Assembly (NCBI GenBank): GCA_016801845.1
Contig: CM028906.1
Coordinates: 4,016,501 to 4,080,500 of the forward strand
DNA from: Polydactylus sextarius
Lineage: Eukaryota > Chordata > Actinopteri > Polynemidae
Reading direction: 5' to 3'
DNA length: 64,000 bases
The stretch's first letter is position 1; every line of letters begins with the position of its first letter. This document shows positions 13,914-27,277 of this stretch, one piece after another. Below the pieces are notes generated by a model. It worked only from the letters and a program-made list of their open reading frames with translations, was not told where the DNA came from and did not search any database. A program made the translations under genes and the position numbers.

Positions 13914-16400
13914 GATGAGGTGGAAATCAAATTAATTTCACACATCAATCTGCAGCATGACAGCGTTAGTCATGTATTCACATGTTATGGTGTTAATGTG
14001 GAGGACAGTTGAGCAGAATTTAAAGAAAGAAAAAAAAGTATCTGTGTTCGGAGAGTTTGGTTTCTGACACTTTCTACTGAGGCTAAAAGGAGTCAGTGCT
14101 GTGGAAGAGTTGACCTAGATGGACAGTAAATATCAACACTCAGGAGCTGTCCATGTGTCAGCACTTTATAATTTTTGAAAATAACTTGGTGAGGTAAAGC
14201 AGGTAAACAATTTTAGTGCTGAAGACTTTTAAATGGTCAGTGATTGCCTGTATTGCTGTATGTGAATAATAGACATGGACTTTTCTTTAATATAACATTA
14301 TTAGTCAATTATTCAGTCCTTTTTGTGATGGTGCATTTAAAATCATGGCATCATGGCTGTCACTTGTCTGTGATTTGTGGTCAAAGTGGAACTCATGGCG
14401 CAGCGATAACAGCCGTCTGACAGACTGAGATACAACGATCTTCTACAAATTATTTGTGTGCTGCAGTGTTTTTCTAAACTGAGAATATGGGCAACATGTT
14501 AATGTTCCTTTATTTTGAGGTCCGCAGAATGACAGTGCTGTGGGAGTAACACGTTATGACATATGCGGCTCAGTGTATCATATTTTGCATAATGCACTGT
14601 GACATGCAAGCTCCTGAGGATCTCATTTTCACTCTGAGTATGTCCTGGGGCTAAACTGCGTCACATTTTAAGACAGCTGCCAGTTCTGCATGTCCTCGAA
14701 TGGTGGTCTCTCTGTAAGGGCAAGAGGAGGCACCACCGTGTAGAATTGATACTCAGCCTGGTTTTGCTTCGGTGAATCGCAAAACAAGTGCCACCCTGCA
14801 GCTCATTACCCCTGCTGGGTGTACATGTACTGTAGAGGCTGGTGTACTCTGTGTACTGTATACTGTATACTGTGCGTGTGTGTCTGTATGGGGAGCAAAT
14901 ATTGAATTGCAAAGCACAGATAGAGGCCAGAACTCAGTGTATGCTGAACGCAGCTATTTGCTGTTACTGTATGTCTGAACTCTGCCTCACCTCCATGTTT
15001 GAAAACTGCCTGTTTTTCCAGAAATAATTATATAATGCAAAATCCAAATGCACTGTACACTGTACACACTGTACACTATCATCTCTGCTTTGGCTGTGGG
15101 AGATTGGCCCACTCATTTAATAATACCGTGGTGCTACATTTCCTTAGTAATAATGAAGTGGCTTTCTGCAGCTTTGAATGCTGGAGACTGCCAGGATTTG
15201 TCTTTGCCACTAGCCAGCCTGGATCAACTGTCATATGATGACATAATAGCAAATATAATAACAAATTACAGCCCTTGCTTGGTGATGATACAGTAAATTT
15301 GATTGAGATATACTGTTTATCTATCCCTCCATCGATTTGAGCTGCTAATCCAGGGTCTGAGTCACGGTGGCAGGAGGTCAACAATGTAGTCCAGGTGTCC
15401 TTCTCCCTGGCAAAGCTTTCCAGCTCCTCATGAAGCATGCTGCTGTGCTCCCAGGCTAGATGAAATGTATAATCTTAGTTTATTCGCAGTCCTCCCCGAG
15501 GTCTCCTTCCACCCTCTTCACCCTATCTATAAGGCTGAGCCCAGACACCATGTGGAGAAAATTAATTTCACCTGAAGTCTTTTGGTCACATACCAAAGCT
15601 CATGACTCATGAGTAACAACAAGCGAAGAGGCACAAGTTTTATTTCAGTTTTAACTTTTAATTCACGGTTTCACGTGTTTCTGTTTGGTCACTTCTGAAG
15701 CAAGTTGGCAGCGCTGCAGTGAAACCAGAGGCAGCAGAGACAAGAAACATCTGTGCTGCTAAGACAGAAAGTTAATTTCCTCCTGATCTGTTTGTCAGAA
15801 TAAATCACATTTAAGTGTCAGAACATTCAGATGATATGAGGCTCTTGAAAAAAGGGTCCAATATTTTACTTCGGTGACTGTGAAAGAAAAAGAATCTTCT
15901 GAATTTCTGTGCTCATGTTCACTTCTCCAATCGGAGCAAACAGACTTGGGATCTTTTGCTGGTTTCCTAAAGAGGCGGAGCAGTGACACAGAGACAGGAA
16001 GTGATTGTAAAGTCTTCTCTCTGAACCATCTCTGTGGGCAATTTCTTCACCTCTTGTGCTCTTAAAAGCAGGGATTATCCAGATCGCTTGTTGGTTTCAT
16101 TGGGGAAAGAATGGCTGCTGAGCAAGGAGAGGCACTGAGGCGATTTTCACCACTCTCTCTTTTTCAATTTAGTGAACAAGAAGTCATCAAGCATTACAGA
16201 TCCAGCATTCCTGCAGTGACATGAGGAAACTCTTCACCACATTAGTTTTCTTTTCTTTGCGTAGTCTCTGCTCTCTGACGTGTACACGTAGCCCCGTGAG
16301 TCTACAGCCATGCCGCTCTGCATATGGCAACATGCTGCTAGGCTAAAAAAAGGACAAACTTATTATTCTAATTTTATAGACAAAGCTACACTGTGACAGA

Positions 16401-16450
16401 GTGCCATGACACATCGTGACTGCCAACACAGTCAGGATGTGTCATGGCAC
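16401..16450. repeat. Near-perfect 22-bp inverted repeat, 6-nt loop
   Basis: The left arm 16401-16422 starts GTGCCATGACACATC. The right arm 16429-16450 is its inverse with one mismatch in 22 positions, and the loop is CCAACA. A second inverted repeat lies about 170 bp downstream. Function unknown. Confidence 0.9.
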
Positions 16451-16618
16451 GGAGTGAGAATTGTGGAGGTGGCCACATCATTTCAAGTAGATGTCAAGGG
16501 CCAGCTGGTGGATGCCCCCTTCTGTATGCAAATCTTTCCTGTGGTTCGCAGCCAAATTGTAGATGAGCTGCCTCTAACATCTATAATTAGAACACAGCAA
16601 CATTGTAATAACAGCTAA

Positions 16619-16701
16619 TATGTTGCACCATCTATGAACCATAATTGCTTGTAGCAAGTTTTGTATTCCCAAAAGATACCCTCTGTTCATGGTGCAACAT
16701 A
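16619..16701. repeat. 13-bp terminal inverted repeat around 57-nt spacer
   Basis: TATGTTGCACCAT at 16619-16631 is exactly inverted at 16689-16701, with a further GAAC/GTTC match just inside after a small bulge. It could be a tiny MITE relic or a chance hairpin. Confidence 0.6.
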
Positions 16702-19604
16702 TGGATAAAAACCAACTTTCTTTACTTGCACGGCAGCCCAAAAAAAGGAAATGTAAAGTAACTGGTGCTAATTCTGAAGGGCAAAGAGAAAGAGACAGAC
16801 TTCCCAACAGCATTTGAAATGTGGTGCAATAAATAATACGCTGTTGAAGAAAAAAAACACCAAAAGGAAGAAGCTGTCGGCCCCAATGAGTACTTCCCAG
16901 TCTGTGTTGTAGATCTGTTTTTCTTTTTTTTTTGACTAATGAAAACATGCAGCAGCTCGTTACAAATTGTAGTTTTCCTGCACAACATCCTTCACAAGTT
17001 TAGATACATTGTTAACCTTCTGTTCTGGTAAGTTTCAGCTGTTTATTGATAGTTCACACATTTCATGTTACGCTAATATTTCTTTCTAATTTTGGTCAAC
17101 ATTTTCTATCAACTCGCTCTTATCTCTGAAACAAAGCGCAGGCTATCTGATGGATCAAATTTGATTTGTTAATTATTTCATTCAAAAAACGGCTGTTGTA
17201 ACATGATCATCAGGCTGTGGTGTAGTGATTAACTGTTAATTGGCAGGACCACCTGTCATCTCCCATGCGACCCTCCCTGGTGGTGCCTCCCACATAAGCG
17301 TCACATTGTGATGAGGTTTTTCAGTCCATTCGTCGTAGTTGTCAGAAGATTACTGCCTTTGCAAAAAAAAAAAAAAAAAAAAAAGAAAGAAAATCAGTCT
17401 TGGCGATGCTCAGGACCACCCTCCCTGGCTTCTCAACATCATGCTGTTTCAGAGTCTGTTGGATCACACTCTAAAGCCCGTGCACTGTAATCCGCTTCAC
17501 ATGCAAAACAAGGGTGGAGTAGAAGTTGCTGATGTACGTACTTGTTTGTTTACCCTAACGTGCAGTATGTGAGAAGAGCAAGGGCCCCGCTTCATCTGCA
17601 GGTTTAGCTTTCTTGAATTAAAGTAGGCGAATGAATATTCATCACTCTTACTTGAGTCTCCTGGATGCAGTTTGAAAAATAGCCCCTCAACTGCAGGTAA
17701 TTAGCTCATTGATAAAGTTATTACAGATTTTAAATGTGGAATTGACATAATAAAAAAGGGTCAATAAATCTCTACTGGCCACTATGAGGAAGCTGCATCT
17801 CTACATTTGTTTTTAAAGATAAAACAGAAGAGGTAGATGCTTTGTTGCAGAACTTCCTGTTTCCTGTTAATTGAAATGTGTTCACCTCAAGGTTTCATCA
17901 GAACATCGCCATCTTTTATGGACCCTCTATTCCCTCAGCATTTTAATTTTAAGGTTCTGTGATCTGTCAGCTGACATACGTTTTTAAAGAATGGCAAGCA
18001 AATCCTCTTAGCGTCAAACAGCTTGTGATAGCAGAGATGTAACTGAGAAGTGTTAACGTAAAGCTCCTCCCTTTGTTTTGCAGCTACAACTTAATTCTGA
18101 CATGACAGATCTGTTCTGAGTCGTGGTTTAAATACGCTCTGATCTTGACGCCTCATGTTGGAGTGACATGAATTTCACAGCTCGATGTTTTTTCAGATGC
18201 CACACAACTGTGGATTGTTTGCTCCACACATTATGTATGTTCTGTTTGCTGCATCAATACTTTCTTTACCTGCTCTGTAATAACACTTCAGAGTTGATCT
18301 GATTTTAAATCACAGCAGAAGCCTCTCTTCACTGCAGTGTGCAATTTTACCTATTTCAAACCTCTGTAAAGCTTTGGTTGCGGTGCTGTTTTATTGGGTC
18401 GTCCTCACATGTGAATGGATACTTTGGAATAAAAATCAGGTCAGTTCAGTCTCACAAAGGAAATCACTGTCAATTAAAAAGCGAAATTCCTTCCTTCAAA
18501 CATTACTTCTAGGTCTCTTTCTCTTTCGCAGCTCTCTCTCTTTGCTTCTTTGTAGATATACTGTTGTTTTACTCAAATTTAGTTTAGAGAGAAGTATCAT
18601 AGTTGCACCGTCTCCTACATTAAAGTGTGTAGTTAATCTTCAACTGAGACCATACCTCCAACAAAAAGAGGGTGTACTTTAAATTCTTATTTAACCTCGG
18701 GTAGGGGAAATTAAATTATAAGATTGGATATTTATAAAAGGATTTAGAGATATTAGAGCTTGAGTGATAGTTTTTATTGTAAACAGCATATTTAGTAAAG
18801 TAAAAAGAAATTTGATCACAATGGTTGACATGTTGATTTCAGCCTTTTGAAATCAAAAGTGGGATTGGTGAATTCGTTTTCAACCCACACATATCTGGTA
18901 GGTATCCAAGGGGATAAAAACACAACAAAGCTGACACTACAAGTAGCCATAGCAAGTTACTTAACGCCAACACTCCTAACTCTGGTACTCAAGCAAAGTG
19001 GAAAATCTGTCTGCCTCTCTGAAGTCTTCAGTGTGGAGGAAAAAACACTTCAAGTTTAGCACTAGAGGTAGCATTAGCGAGTAGCAGTATGCTATTTGAG
19101 TCCACTGCACTGAATGCTATTTATCCAAACTCTCTTTTAATGAGTTATGTCGGCAAAACCACACTTTCTATAGTTATGCCACATACATGTAACATTTAAC
19201 ACTTCAGATTACATGATGTATCTTTGCACCACAAAGAAAGAAATTTGACTTAAACTTCCACAGACATGTGACCCCATTCAGTGGTACTGACTGGATTTAA
19301 TATATGTAATCAAAGTATTAGAAGAAGAAGAAGGTTGCATTTTACTGAAGACTAGTTTTTGAATTTGATTTCTAGATGTCCAGAAAAAAACACGACCATC
19401 ACAGCTACATTAAACATTCAAAAGTCAAATTGATTTGTGGATCTGCACAATTGTGACAGTATCTAGTAGAGTTATGCAGTTCTGCTTTCGACAACACAAC
19501 ATTTTTCTTTTTAATACCTGAGGGGAATCATCAATGCGTTAAAAAAACACCTCATGTAAATTAATGTAACACAGTGCATCACTTTCTTGTCTAAAGACTG
19601 TCTA

Positions 19605-19925
19605 TAAAATTATACGGAGGATCTTAACTGGCACCAAACAACTGGATCCCATGACCCCAAGTGTGGCGTCTCTCTACTTGCTCTCAGTCAAATGATCTTA
19701 AGGTTTTACCAGTCACGTTTAAAGCTAAAGAGGGAATCTGGCCCTGAGATACATTTCTGACCTTTTAGATGCCTAAGAGCCTATGTGCACTCCCAGATCC
19801 TCAGACAGGACACTTCTGACTGCTCCTCAGTCTGGTCTGAAATCGAGAGGCAACTGTGCTCTCGCTGTCAAAGCCCTGCTGGAGAAACTGAGGCCCGCTG
19901 GGTCAATAGTCTACTATTTATAAAG
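19605..19925 (+). pseudogene. LINE (L2/Rex1-like) reverse-transcriptase C-terminal fragment
   Basis: Read on the + strand with stops and small frame changes, the sequence gives ILTGTKQLDPMTPSV, then LALRYISDLL, then TPRSSDRTLLTAPQSGLKSRG. This order (ILTGTR..H/DPITPVLASLHWLPV, then P.YISDLL, then RSLRSSD..LLTVPRSRLKSRG) is the usual C-terminal end of teleost L2/Rex1-type LINE reverse transcriptases, recognised from memory. It is a short, 5'-truncated and mutated copy, ending about 80 bp before the first luzp2 exon of this window. The clade is less certain than the LINE identity. Confidence 0.7.
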
Positions 19926-20003
19926 ATGCAAAAAAAAATTTAAGGGAAATATGCAGTGTAGACAGTGATGGCATCATTTCTCTCTGTCTTTTGTCTTTTC
20001 CAG

Positions 20004-20066
20004 AACAAGAGCCTGAAAAATAAACTACTCTCGGGAAACAAACTTTGCGATGCCTATGCTGAAGAG
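20004..20066 (+). CDS. luzp2: luzp2 coding exon a (NKSL exon), phase 0-0
   Basis: This 63-nt exon encodes 21 residues beginning NKSLKNKLLSGNKLC and ending AYAEE. It is nearly identical to the corresponding part of vertebrate LUZP2, where it follows ...RDLQNE. The acceptor is strong: a long pyrimidine run then TTTTCCAG, immediately before AAC. The donor is GAG|GTAAGG, close to consensus. Both borders are phase 0. The residues are charged and leucine-containing, part of the long coiled coil of the mature protein. The preceding exon is not in the window, so the 5' partner is inferred. Confidence 0.93.
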
Positions 20067-20830
20067 GTAAGGATGTTCAATATTACACTTTTATTACTAG
20101 TAAGTACCAGTGTTCATTGTTTTTGGAATAGATACAATTGCTGGTAAGAATTTACATCATTAATTGCAACTTCCATGCCATGAGAGAAGATTACATTGTA
20201 TTAAGCATAAATTAATCAAGCCAAATATTCACTGAGTCAAATTTGGTTATTCATCCTTCTTCACTCTGTGTTCATGTACTAATTTTTGTCTAGTTGTTAA
20301 AGATATATATTTTTTACTTTTTGTGAATAAATATACATACTTCCCATACACTTATGTCCACTGGGAATAAAGCCAAATGAGTATGTGTGTTGCTCTAAAA
20401 ACTGAAGAGCATGTGACCTGAGGCCAAACTATTTTATGAACATGATTGGACAGTTTTCTATGGATAATCTCACTCACTTGCTCATCAGACCTGATCTTAC
20501 AGAAATTTGTTAGTCCAAGGAAAAAAATGTGATTATTTCTCTACAGAGATATGCTTTCACACAGTGTACAGAGGAACAAAAGAGCATAAAGGAGCAGTAC
20601 AATTTAAACATTAAGCAGCAGACAGGTGATGGAGAACAGACTGTTACTGAAAGCAGAGCTAGTGCAGAAAATTTAATTTAACCATTTATTAAACAATATC
20701 TTCAATTTATTTAATACCATGCTTTCTTTCATCATACCTATTCAGGCTCTTTCAGTCAAGGTTTTCCTGGTAAATGTCTCTTAACACAAACGAAATAAAA
20801 AGTCAAAGTATTTGAAAATGAAAAATTATC

Positions 20831-20880
20831 AATCAATTCAGTTCAATTCAATTTAGTTTTATTTGTATGGTGCTAAATCA
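20831..20880. repeat. Teleost interspersed repeat tail (TTCAATTCAATTTAGTTTTA type)
   Basis: The stretch TCAGTTCAATTCAATTTAGT followed by TTTATTTGTATGGTGCTAAATCA resembles the 3' end shared by many teleost LINE/SINE copies (TTTATTTGTATAGCGCCAAATCA, from memory). Only the short tail is recognisable. Confidence 0.55.
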
Positions 20881-23800
20881 TAAAAAAAGCATTTATTCCA
20901 AAGTAGGATTTTACAATATTATGGAAAAGAAAAAACAAAAAGAGTCATTTTAAAACTATAGTAACTTTGCCTAAATATTGGAGCCCAAAAATCTTTAGTA
21001 CTAGCCATCACTAGTTAGTGGTACTTGCACATGGTCACATACACATCCTAAAGGTTAGAAATAGCTGGTTCTTGTCTTTCTGTCTCACAAACACACAAAC
21101 TTGCTGCATGTTGGTGGTCTGCTGAGTCTCTGAACAACCTGTCTTCAAAAGCGATCCCCTTTGATGGCTGTTAAGTGCAGTCTGAGCAGCACAGGTTGCA
21201 GTGAGAGCAGTTTCGAGTGTGTTTCGTCTGTCATTTTTGCCGTCACTTCAGCTCTGCTGCCAGTTGTTATGGTCATTGGCAACCTCCACATTCACATCAC
21301 TTAGCAAAGCCCAGAGCTGAGCTTTGAACTGCTGCTTTTTGCCTTCCTGCTGACCAGTGCTCGAGTTTGTAATTCGGCCATGCAGGATCTCACAAGGCAG
21401 CGGGTCCTGCGGGCGTTGTGATGACATGCCCAAGTTGGTGCAGCTGGAGCTGTGTAATTGTGGCCCGGGCTCAATAGTTCTGCAGTTTTTGAGTCAAAGT
21501 GCCTCCTGAATCCAGGCTAAAAAAAAACTTCAACTCTTTGCAACATAAAGCAGTGTGGTGATACAGACACTTTGATAGTTGGCATCCTTGGGCTGGAGAT
21601 AGAGAGTTTTTTTTTTTTCATGAAGTCCATGGGCTAGTCTTTCCTTGATGCAGCTGAGGCTTGTTTGATCAATGCTACGGAGGATATTAGCAAAGTTTTT
21701 GAATGACAGAGCAATTGCATTTTTAGGAAAAGACAAGCAATTATGGAGTCTGACAGGCACTAGAGGAGAAAATTGTGATATTTAAGTCCCTAAAATTAAT
21801 AATCTGTATCCTTAAAAAAAAGTTTGAATGACAAACCCATGCTCTCAGGTTATAATGTTAGCCTCCCATTACTCTCCTGATCAGAGACACATCTTACCGA
21901 AATAACTTGTACATTACAGGGCATTTGAGTGCAGAGAGCATTTTCTGTCTAAAAGGAGAGTCTTGTAATTTCAGTCGTTGAAGTTCTTTTCAAAATGCAT
22001 CACTAGGCTCTTCGGGGAAAATAGTGGATAGATCTTTATGTTGACCTTGGTAAAAGCAAACTACATGAAAGCTGTATGAACTGTTTTCAACTGGTGGCGT
22101 TGTTTATCGTGTTTATAACAGTGAGGGTCAGTTACATAACAGAAACACCTCCATGTGTAATGTTAAGCAGTACAATAGCACCACAATTTACATCATGTAA
22201 TTTAACCATAAAATAGTGCAACCCCTCCTTACAAATACACAAGTAACATGATACCAATTATAGTGAATACAGAAAAACAAATTCTACACAACACAGAGGT
22301 TTGTCTATCGGGAATCAAATGGCTCTATATGAGAACACAACCAATCCTGGATTTTTGGCACAGATACTGATTTTTAGGGTGTAAAATATCCCAGTGTCAG
22401 TGTACGGGCCACTGTTTTTATACTACGTAGGTTTTTAGTCCATCTGTAGTGGAGATACCTCTTTAATAATATATGAAGTATTGGTGCATATCAGTTGACA
22501 GATATATTGATACAATCATATGTGCTTTAGGTCAATATAAACCGATAAAACCGGGCTCCCAATGCATCAGTCAGGCTTTATCAGCATCACTATGTCTGAG
22601 TCCACTATTGTTACAATAACTGAACAGCATTATTTTTGACTCACTGAATTCTGTAATAACCCAGTGGGTGGGGATTTTCTGTACAAAACACTTGTGTCTT
22701 AAGCACATAAAACAAGTGGTCTAACAGCATCAGCCATGTCAGACTAAAGCTTTGCATTAACCACAGTTACATGCACACCGCAGCTCAGAGGTCCACAGAG
22801 AAAATGTAGTGTTAGGGAGCCGTCAACATTGAAGAGCTTTTCATCAACCCTGAAGTCTGCTCCAACACTGAGGTTTATTGTTGAGACAACAGGAAGTTGG
22901 TTGTTAAAATTACAGGCCCCTCTCTCTGTTCACAAATCCTCCAGCCACTCTTATCCAAACTGTCGTCACTTATTTAAACTGATAGATGACGAGGCCGCGT
23001 TTAACTCTGAAGCCAAGTCTGATTGTAACACTTCAGGAATGAGTAGAAAAGCTCTGAACGGGTCCTGAGTGAAGCTGACAGCAGTCTGCACTGAGCAATA
23101 ATTTCCCTAGCAACAGCAAAGAAAATGATGCGTTGATAAAATATGAGTCGTTGGCTACCCGCCTGTAGCTGATAATATCTCACTCTCAGCACTTGTTAAC
23201 AGTAAGCTGTGCTCTTGTTCAGCCGTGCCTGATTATTTGTGCAGGTCTGTCATCAAGGCCAGGTAGACTTGGATTTCTTTAGGGAGCAAATAGCTACTAG
23301 AATTTTCTGGGAATGGAGGTAGATGGAGGTCACTGTCTTCAATTCCCTCAGGAGGCAGTAAAAGTTGAAGTAAATCAGCACAAGGCGTATTCTTCCATGT
23401 TCCTACTCTCAGCCCAGGAAAGTTATTTATGTATTAAGGGGAAGGGTTACAGACTGAAGCTGTAATCACACTATAATTACTGCACAGTGACAGAATGAGA
23501 TGGATACTAAAGGTAATTGCAAACATCATCGCTATGTTATAAGTTTGTCCATTGGAAAGGAAGTAAACATCCTCCCTATAAACATAACTTCTGTTTATGG
23601 CACTTAAAGTCTCATCTATTATCTGCCTGAATTAAAACATCGCAAGTGGTTGTCATTGACTTGTTGCACTTTTCAGCGTTATTTAACAAAAGTTACAACT
23701 GTCAACACCCACTCTAAACATCAGAGGCTGATCCCAGATTAACCTTATAGCACATGCTAACTCTTGAACTCTCAAAGGTCTTCAAAGGTCTGCTCAATTA

Positions 23801-24730
23801 AGATTTACTCTTACGCACTTGACTGAGATAAAATCTTTCAGTCTTGAAATCACAGCTTTGAAGCCGTGTCCAAGAAATAAGATCAGGACCAGATAATGTT
23901 TTTTTTAACTGGCTTTGGATAAACTTTCTAAGCATGAGCTCTTTTTGTTGCACGTGATAACAGTTTAAGCCTGTGAATGAGTAAACAGCAGCTTCCCTTT
24001 ATGTGCGATTTGCATTCTCATCTTGTGAAAATTGGCTTTGGGAATTCCTGCATTGTATAGTGGAAGACATTTCATTTGGTGTGGTAATCGCTTTTTAGAA
24101 AGCTGCTTTAACTTTTGCTTGGCTCGCGCTCACTGTGTGAGGTGGAGGGGGATCAAGCCTTTGTGCTTTTAATCTGTGTTGTGCGGTGAAAACTACTCAG
24201 CTAAAAAGGCATGAAGTAACACATTACCATTGCTGTAAAGATGGTCGAATGGCTGCTTTTACTGTAATATGCATGAACTGACCCTGCATTTTTACTGACT
24301 GTAAAACTGATAATATGTCCTGAGCATACTGGACACAAGAACAACATCTTCATGACGTACATATGTCTTGGCTTGTCTTGGCTCTTATGACAACTCAGAT
24401 ATTTCAGGTCAGGCTACAACATACAATTACTGCAATTAACAATTAATCTGTCAGTTATGTCCTTAATAAAATGAATTTACACCCTGACATCTCTGTGTTG
24501 CTCAAAGATCACAATCAGGAAAAAAAAAGTATTTAATCCTCTGAACAGAAGAACTACAACCAGGGAATATCAGGTATTTTTCCTGTAATGATCTAGTGTG
24601 CTCTAGTATAGGAAGAACGATGGATTTTCTTAACCTTAAGTCTTACAAATCCTTGATTTCCATCGGAATTTGCTATCTGTAAATCTTATCTATAAACCTA
24701 AATTGCATAAATGAGGGTTTCCACACCAGT

Positions 24731-25020
24731 GACTGTTTATAAAGATGGCCGACACACCTCCTCCTCTCACTGTGCAAGAATTATTAAATCAAACCAGATC
24801 TTGTATATTTGGAGCCAGAGTCTGTGCAGTAGTGATTAGGAGGCATACAACCACATTAAAACTACACTTTCAGAAACATTTAAACATGTACTTTGACATT
24901 TAATGTGGCCCTGGTCCTATTTTATCACATAACATATATGACTTACACTGTGACTCGCCACCAGAGGCCGATCCATGTGTTTCAAGACCTGAAGTGACGC
25001 CCATTTTCATGAACAGTCTA
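24731..25020. mobile_element. MITE-like element, GACTGT..TATAAAGATGG ends (copy 1)
   Basis: The left end GACTGTTTATAAAGATGG is imperfectly inverted at the right end (CCATTTTCATGAACAGTC, 25003-25020). Inner sequence near the right end (GAAGTGACGCCCATTTTCA) fits the same short teleost family as the copies near 33.3-33.7 and 44.8-45.1 kb. About 290 bp, no coding capacity. Confidence 0.45.
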
Positions 25021-25124
25021 TGGGTCTCATCAGACATATCCATATGTGAAATAGAAAAGTGCATTATGACTCACGTTAATATCATGTGCAGCTTTATATG
25101 TAATAATTGTTACCAGCTCTTGTT

Positions 25125-25156
25125 TTTGGTTCTTTTTCTCTTTGGTTCTTTTTCTC
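25125..25156. repeat. 16-bp perfect tandem duplication
   Basis: TTTGGTTCTTTTTCTC occurs twice in direct succession (25125-25140 and 25141-25156). Confidence 0.9.
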
Positions 25157-27033
25157 TATTGCCGTCCCTTGGCATTCAAGAAGAATAGGCTTGAGCTTGA
25201 CTGGTGCACAACAAGTTAAATTACACTCCCGATCAGCGTCCACATTCATACAATTTAACATCACAACTCATTGTAGCCACCACACTTACATGCACATACA
25301 AAAATACACCAAACATTTACCTTACTTCGCCTACCAAGAGTGTAACTCTGCACTCCAACACGTACCAGCTCCGACTCATATCTCATCAGAGTGAGCAAGC
25401 ACCAAAGTTAAAATCACACTTACATAAACAATGGTATCATGACTGAATATACTTAGTTTACTTACTATGTCCATTCATTCCTCTTGATTTATTCATTCCT
25501 CTCTGGCGTGTGGATGTGATGAAAGAGAGGCGTGTGACGCCACCACTAACTCTTATACCTTTCCTGAGGCGCATGAGGAATGAATGAAACTATGAGGACA
25601 CCTGACACCTGGTGGCCACCCACACTTATTATTAATTTATTACAGTCTAATTTTTTTTATACTAAATGTTTGTCAGATGTTTAAAAACAGTTGCATTTTG
25701 TAAACACAGAGATGTTTGATGTATTTAATGGCAACAGCTTGGAGAGTGAACAGTAGCGCTACTGATATTTAGACATGACCGCATGGCTGGGGTTTATGTT
25801 ACTTTGTAAAAGTATATCACAGACTCGGTGAGTTCAGTCAGGGAACTTACTGGCAGGCTGCCACTGGCCTGACTCAGCTGTCTGTTTGTTCACTTCAATC
25901 ACAAACACTTCACAAATTCAGCAGTCCATTCAAATTGGAAAGGAAACTTACCAGGGTCTATGCAACTCAGGGTTGGTACGACTACTGCTGCTGGTGCTGC
26001 TGCTGCCACACATCTGCTGCTTTAACTGGTTCATTGGACAAATGTCATGCAGCCTCTCTGAAGCAGACAGTGATGTCCTCCAGGGAAACATCTTGATAGC
26101 TCAGAAAACCTGAATCAGTGTCAAGGTGAAGACCATTCAGTGGAGGAGAGCGATGCGTAGCATTAAAGATGTCATTTAATACGTTGCTCATCTTTTCCTC
26201 AAGAGCATGAATTTACCACCTATTTGCTATTCTGTCAAAAGTTATGGTGTTGCTGTGAAGTCACAGGTGGAAGAAGGTGGGAGATACAGTTCAGTCATGC
26301 ATTGGGTTTTATGGAAACATCCAGTAAGCTGAGTCTTATTCAGATAAAATATAAAATACAGTGGATTTAGGAGGGTTTTCCTGTATGCATATGACTGATT
26401 TGTAAGGTGAATGGCCTCATGTAGTTAATGGAGCAAGGAGTTTTGAATGGAGCATCATCATCTTGTGTATATTGGAGCAATTTAATGATCTAGGGTAAAC
26501 AGAGCAATCTGGCCTCTAGCAGTGAAACATTAGAGTTTAGATTTATATGCATGTTAGTCTCAGAGAGAAACAGCAGGTTTTGTTGTGTTTTTTGTGAAAA
26601 GCATTTATGCCAGCAGAGGATGCAACCACAGGTATTGTGGTATTAGGTTTTATGTCCCATTCTCATGAACACGATATTCCAGGAATACTTGAAATCTGGT
26701 ACAAACCCTCACTTAAGGATGAACTGATCAGAATTAGGTGATCAAAGGTCAGGGTACCTGTGGCTGCACTAAACTCTGCACTCAATAACTCATGAATTAA
26801 TGCACAAACTAACTGCATCTTGGTTGAGAGAGACATAACATTCACCATGTATGACACTATTGTATTAATAGGAAGTAGTGATGTGCAAAGGGAAGATGTA
26901 GAACCACTGACATTATGTTGTTGCTGTGTCTCATCTCTTTATGTCTGTATTTCCAAACCTCAAGACATATTAGTAGTTAGTATTATTAGTATTTTTCTCT
27001 CAGGAAGCAGCAAAGAGATGATAGATGCCACAA

Positions 27034-27277
27034 TAGGGCACTTCATTAGGAACACCTGTAAACAATGCTTCTTTGTGCAATCAACCAATCATGTGACAGC
27101 AGTGCAGTGCATTAAACCGCAGGTCAGTAGCTTCACTTGATGTTGACATCAAACATCACAGAGAGGAAAAATGTAATCTCAGTGACTTTGATTGTGGCTG
27201 ATTGTCTGCGCTGGTTCAGATATTTCTGTAACTGCTCATCTCCTGGGGTTTTCACACACAATAAGTCTCTATAGAGG
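27034..27277 (+). mobile_element. 5' fragment of a Tc1-like element
   Basis: It starts TAGGGCACTTCATTAGGAAC followed by ACCTGTA. It continues with segments such as CCAATCATGTGACAGCAGTG, AGTGACTTTGATTGTGGC and CTGCTCATCTCCTGGGGTTT. This matches, from memory, the 5' end and transposase start of a very common teleost Tc1-like repeat (GTACTTCATTAGGTACACC type). Similarity stops near 27277. No 3' end was seen, so only about 240 bp remain and nothing functional is encoded. Confidence 0.75.

Larger units (their letters stand above)
1..20003 (+). other. upstream intron of luzp2 (partial), no exon seen
   Basis: No coding exon could be supported here. The stretch holds a hAT-like element with a nested Tc1-like element (0.8-3.3 kb), a deleted Tc1-related copy (8.0-8.5 kb), short TG repeats (2651-2675, 13888-13913), ACTGTATA-type simple repeats near 14.85 and 15.05 kb, two inverted repeats (16.40 and 16.62 kb), poly(A) near 17.36 kb and a LINE fragment (19.6-19.9 kb). 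The remainder is unremarkable AT-rich sequence with only short chance reading frames. Assignment as intron is inferred from the phase-0 acceptor at 20003/20004 and the missing N-terminal exons. A very short exon could have been missed. Confidence 0.6.

Noticed and set aside
16401..16450. MicroRNA precursor
   Set aside because: The 6-nt loop and 22-bp total stem are too short for a typical precursor, so it is reported only as an inverted repeat.
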